Shown: in pieces, positions 6,801 through 6,958 of the stretch | How positions within the stretch are numbered: position 1 is the first letter of the stretch | Layout: each line of letters begins with the position of its first letter | Source of the DNA: an uncultured Dialister sp. | GTDB taxonomy: Bacteria > Bacillota > Negativicutes > Veillonellales > Dialisteraceae | DNA: 6,958 nt | NCBI GenBank assembly: GCA_900547785.1 | Contig: URIB01000027.1 | Location: forward strand, 1-6,958 | Direction of reading: 5' to 3' | Notes under the pieces: model-generated | Told to the model about the DNA's origin: nothing | The model's input: the letters and a program-made list of their open reading frames with translations, nothing else | The model's database searches: none | Translations under genes and position numbers: made by a program

Positions 6801-6958
6801 TCTCCGATAATAACATCGGCGTGGTAGGAACAGCCGGAGACAACGGCGGCATGGCAGTCAAACTGTCCAAGAACCTCAAAGGACTGACGAGTGCAGAATT
6901 TAAAGACGGGGACAACATCACAAATATCACGGCAGGCGATGTAACTGTTACAAGAAAA
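592..6958 (+). CDS. YadA-like trimeric autotransporter adhesin, frameshifted at a G9 tract (phase-OFF form), 3' end outside window
   Basis: A surface adhesin of the trimeric autotransporter (type Vc) family. Such proteins cross the inner membrane by Sec and the outer membrane through their own C-terminal barrel, and bind host or bacterial partners through the trimeric stalk and heads. Seen here: ESPR and signal peptide (residues 1-64), four modules each made of left-handed beta-roll head repeats (xIAIGxxA type), an alpha-helical insert and a HANS/neck (TRQLTG...DTDAVNVAQLKA), then a stalk from residue 1693. After the G run the frame is open for 2072 codons (743-6958) with no stop; at least 2122 residues once repaired, a large member of the family. 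Start ATG 592 follows an 8-nt spacer after GGAG. The barrel anchor is missing because the window ends. As written, nine G at 735-743 cause a stop at 802-804. Family assignment is firm; ligand and genus are unknown. Confidence 0.95.
735..743 (+). repeat. Nine-G homopolymer tract in the signal-peptide coding region (putative phase-variation switch)
   Basis: Nine consecutive G follow TTAT and precede TACTTGC. With nine, codons read ATG GGG GGG GGT ACT and stop at 802. With eight they read ATG GGG GGG GTA CTT and join the 2072-codon frame. Eleven would also work. Poly-G slippage tracts of this size control other trimeric autotransporters, for example the intragenic tract of Moraxella catarrhalis mid/hag and the promoter tract of uspA1. 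A base-calling error in the run would look identical. Confidence 0.85.
860..1618 (+). other. Head module 1: YadA-type beta-roll repeats with an internal insert
   Basis: Residues 90-342 contain about 14 short repeats of the form xIAIGxxA (SGIAIGG, TVAIGER, SVAIGQD, SIALGSG, SLAMGIQ, GVALGAG), the left-handed beta-roll signature of YadA-like heads. Residues 180-233 (1130-1291) interrupt the series with a charged insert starting VGEKPLTEAEYKDKVAKGE. The head carries the only cysteine I found in the protein, Cys269, in the repeat AALGFCAQT. Confidence 0.9.
1619..1870 (+). other. Alpha-helical insert 1 between head 1 and its neck
   Basis: About 84 residues (343-426) rich in Ala, Glu, Lys and Leu follow the closing IGYALGG of head 1. 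They run from NSTLEKALEAIGQKEKYDKL through AWEGGHTEFLAALKEK to SASWKSGSG, after which AVSIGD resumes the beta pattern. Spacing of hydrophobics predicts two or three helices. Insert 3 (3947-4198) is clearly homologous. Confidence 0.75.
1904..1978 (+). other. HANS/neck motif 1
   Basis: TRQLTGLAAG followed by DTDAVNVAQLKAV, residues 438-462. This is the standard neck that joins a wide beta-roll head to a narrower coiled coil in trimeric autotransporters. The next residues, VDQNKTDITEINKKITNL, are a heptad-like coiled coil. Confidence 0.92.
1979..2272 (+). other. Inter-head stalk segment: coiled coil plus Trp-containing beta domain
   Basis: Residues 463-560. The coiled coil is followed by SDWTLAVARGDD, GGTVTLKAGRGVNLKQ and DGTNVQIGL, a beta-rich connector of the kind found in adhesin stalks (Trp-ring-like by eye). 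A similar start, SSWKLKATGD, recurs in the final stalk. Modules 2 and 3 lack this long connector and use a short one instead. Confidence 0.7.
2273..2809 (+). other. Head module 2: YadA-type beta-roll repeats
   Basis: Residues 561-739 hold about 11 repeats (ALAVGQN, SVGIGYN, SIAIGTS, AIAIGAE, STALGVR, SAALGSF, STAVGNG, GTALGNF, GVALGSH), ending GGVGYNL. A short insert around QKVEGYPDKGWRKVDSE breaks the series after SIAIGTS. This is one of the most GC-rich parts of the gene (37 of 60 bases G or C at 2701-2760). Confidence 0.88.
2810..3010 (+). other. Alpha-helical insert 2
   Basis: About 67 residues (740-806), the shortest of the four inserts. It begins TNTPWRDLNDYLIMTGQIEA, continues with an Ala/Lys/Glu/Asp-rich stretch (ALTAAQKELAADPDNYDL) and ends RNAIYNSWISTN before GAVSIGN. 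It shares position, an early Leu-rich segment and the closing Trp with the other inserts, though sequence identity is low. Confidence 0.7.
3044..3175 (+). other. HANS/neck motif 2 with short connector
   Basis: TRQLTGVAAG and DTDAVNVAQLKAL (residues 818-842) are followed by DNKVTDQLKDAGGVHYFSV (843-861), a short coil leading straight into head 3. The connector is identical in protein sequence to that of neck 3 at 4328-4384. Confidence 0.9.
3062..3175 (+). repeat. Direct repeat, copy 1 (neck plus connector)
   Basis: Direct repeat with 4271-4384, about 91% identical over 114 bp and offset by 1209 bp, which is exactly 403 codons. Recombination between the copies would remove or duplicate head 3 with insert 3 without breaking the frame. 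Confidence 0.85.
3224..3946 (+). other. Head module 3: YadA-type beta-roll repeats
   Basis: Residues 878-1118 form the longest head, about 15 repeats (GIAIGES, GIAMGQK, GIAIGHR, GIALGVG, GISIGAG, AIALGAN, AMALGDE, GVAVGSR, AIAVGWQ, STAIGLG, SSALGYK, SIALGAE). Two small loops interrupt it, around ADPNGDTTGNIGAFD and ERSQKSIDEGYHELG. It ends GEIGYIATG before the helical insert. Confidence 0.9.
3947..4198 (+). other. Alpha-helical insert 3
   Basis: About 84 residues (1119-1202): NSATFEEALGTLNRKEDYDK, then KEEYENLTNAF, AKAALDAWKGQHADFIAAL and LEATWKATK, followed by AVSVGA. It aligns along its whole length with insert 1 (EALGTLNRKEDYDK against KALEAIGQKEKYDK; AWKGQHADFIAAL against AWEGGHTEFLAAL), so the two derive from a common module. 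Confidence 0.78.
4253..4384 (+). other. HANS/neck motif 3 with short connector
   Basis: SRQIINVAAGTRD followed by TDAVNVAQLKAL (residues 1221-1245), then the connector DNKVTDQLKDAGGVHYFSV (1246-1264). At DNA level 4271-4384 matches 3062-3175 with 10 differences over 114 positions by my count. Confidence 0.9.
4271..4384 (+). repeat. Direct repeat, copy 2 (neck plus connector)
   Basis: Partner of 3062-3175. Most of the ten differences are synonymous third-position changes, while the encoded connector DNKVTDQLKDAGGVHYFSV is unchanged, which points to selection on the protein or to past gene conversion. Confidence 0.85.
4433..5215 (+). other. Head module 4: YadA-type repeats split by a large helical insert
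   Basis: Residues 1281-1422 hold about ten repeats (AIAVGKN, TVAVGTD, DLAMGYG, GVAVGQR, AVSVGAR, GVAIGDS, GVALGFS, TVAIGGN). An insert of about 84 residues (4859-5113) follows, rich in charged and aromatic residues (FIDDFHKYAYSHQGHDAVPR, LNEYIKEKF, KENYLAELILQEK). Two more repeats close the head (MTLLGSR, GVALGSF). Base composition is markedly more AT-rich than heads 1-3. Confidence 0.85.
5216..5557 (+). other. Alpha-helical insert 4 (longest)
   Basis: About 114 residues (1542-1655). It starts LNSQEITDLEKYLTSVGKMD and continues as a highly charged Ala/Glu/Lys-rich region (AKADFETKKATFKEAEEK, EEAKQNWEAAEEVRHTLL, KKEALAAAAKLKG) ending FGSTWVATH before GAVAIGD. Composition and periodicity suggest a long helical hairpin. 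It occupies the same head/neck junction as inserts 1-3. Confidence 0.75.
5594..5668 (+). other. HANS/neck motif 4
   Basis: TRQITGLAAGTKD followed by TDAVNVAQLKAV, residues 1668-1692. It leads into NTKVDQNKTDITNLKK, nearly the same coil start as after neck 1 (NAKVDQNKTDITEINKK). It marks the end of the head region and the start of the long stalk. Confidence 0.92.
5669..6958 (+). other. Stalk region (coiled-coil, beta and collagen-like segments), continues past window
   Basis: Residues 1693-2122. In order: a short coil (VDQNKTDITNLKK); beta-rich segments, including GGFTIKDTATG and a long KVDGEKNVTYTLNTKKLKEE stretch; a Trp segment SSWKLKATGD; a coil (INNATTKITNV, NINKKITNL); the collagen-like stretch from 6539; and DGLKFKGDN...RKLNTQLNITGG...DNNIGVV...KGLTSAEFKDG, a stalk domain common in large trimeric autotransporters. 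Polar and Thr/Asn/Lys-rich throughout. The last codon of the window is in frame, with no stop and no anchor reached. Confidence 0.85.
6539..6643 (+). other. Collagen-like Gly-X-Y stretch in the stalk
   Basis: GKDGKDGKIGINGKDG (6539-6586) gives five consecutive Gly-X-Y triplets. After an eight-residue gap comes GEPGVDGKDG (6614-6643) with three more. Such short collagenous segments occur in trimeric adhesin stalks and fit a three-stranded architecture. Confidence 0.75.

Overview
This window is essentially one gene. A trimeric autotransporter adhesin (YadA-like, type Vc secretion) starts at 592 on the + strand and runs off the right edge still open. Left of it is about 590 bp of AT-rich, gene-free DNA holding palindromic repeats and the adhesin's promoter and leader. 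An adhesin with an extended signal peptide implies a diderm cell. The ESPR type, the DTDAVNVAQLKA necks, the collagen-like and KLN-type stalk pieces and the moderate GC together suggest a diderm Firmicute of the Negativicutes (Veillonella, Dialister or Megasphaera relatives). The genus is inferred from family resemblance and cannot be settled here.

Layout: 1-211 holds palindromic, REP-like intergenic elements. 212-537 is AT-rich DNA with a G7 tract and candidate promoters. 538-585 is a leader with a perfect 9-bp inverted repeat and a good ribosome binding site. 592-784 encodes the ESPR and signal peptide, interrupted by a run of nine G (735-743). 785-5668 encodes four successive modules of YadA-type head, alpha-helical insert and HANS/neck. 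5669-6958 encodes a stalk of coiled-coil, Trp-containing beta and collagen-like segments. The C-terminal membrane anchor lies beyond the window.

The G9 run puts the first 50 codons out of frame with the next 2072. As written, translation stops at 802-804 after 70 residues. Losing one G (eight, or eleven by gain of two) restores one continuous frame and a textbook signal peptide ending in ALTA. The simplest reading is a slipped-strand ON/OFF switch for a surface adhesin, captured OFF. A homopolymer sequencing error is the main alternative.

Other points of interest are the four helical inserts of graded length, always at the same head/neck junction; two further inserts inside heads; an AT-rich block around head 4 that suggests mosaic assembly; and in-frame neck repeats that could delete or swap modules. 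No second gene, RNA gene, CRISPR array or insertion sequence was found. The long minus-strand reading frames are shadows of the adhesin.

Residue numbers below refer to the restored (eight-G) protein with Met1 at 592; downstream of the tract, residue = (codon start - 590)/3.
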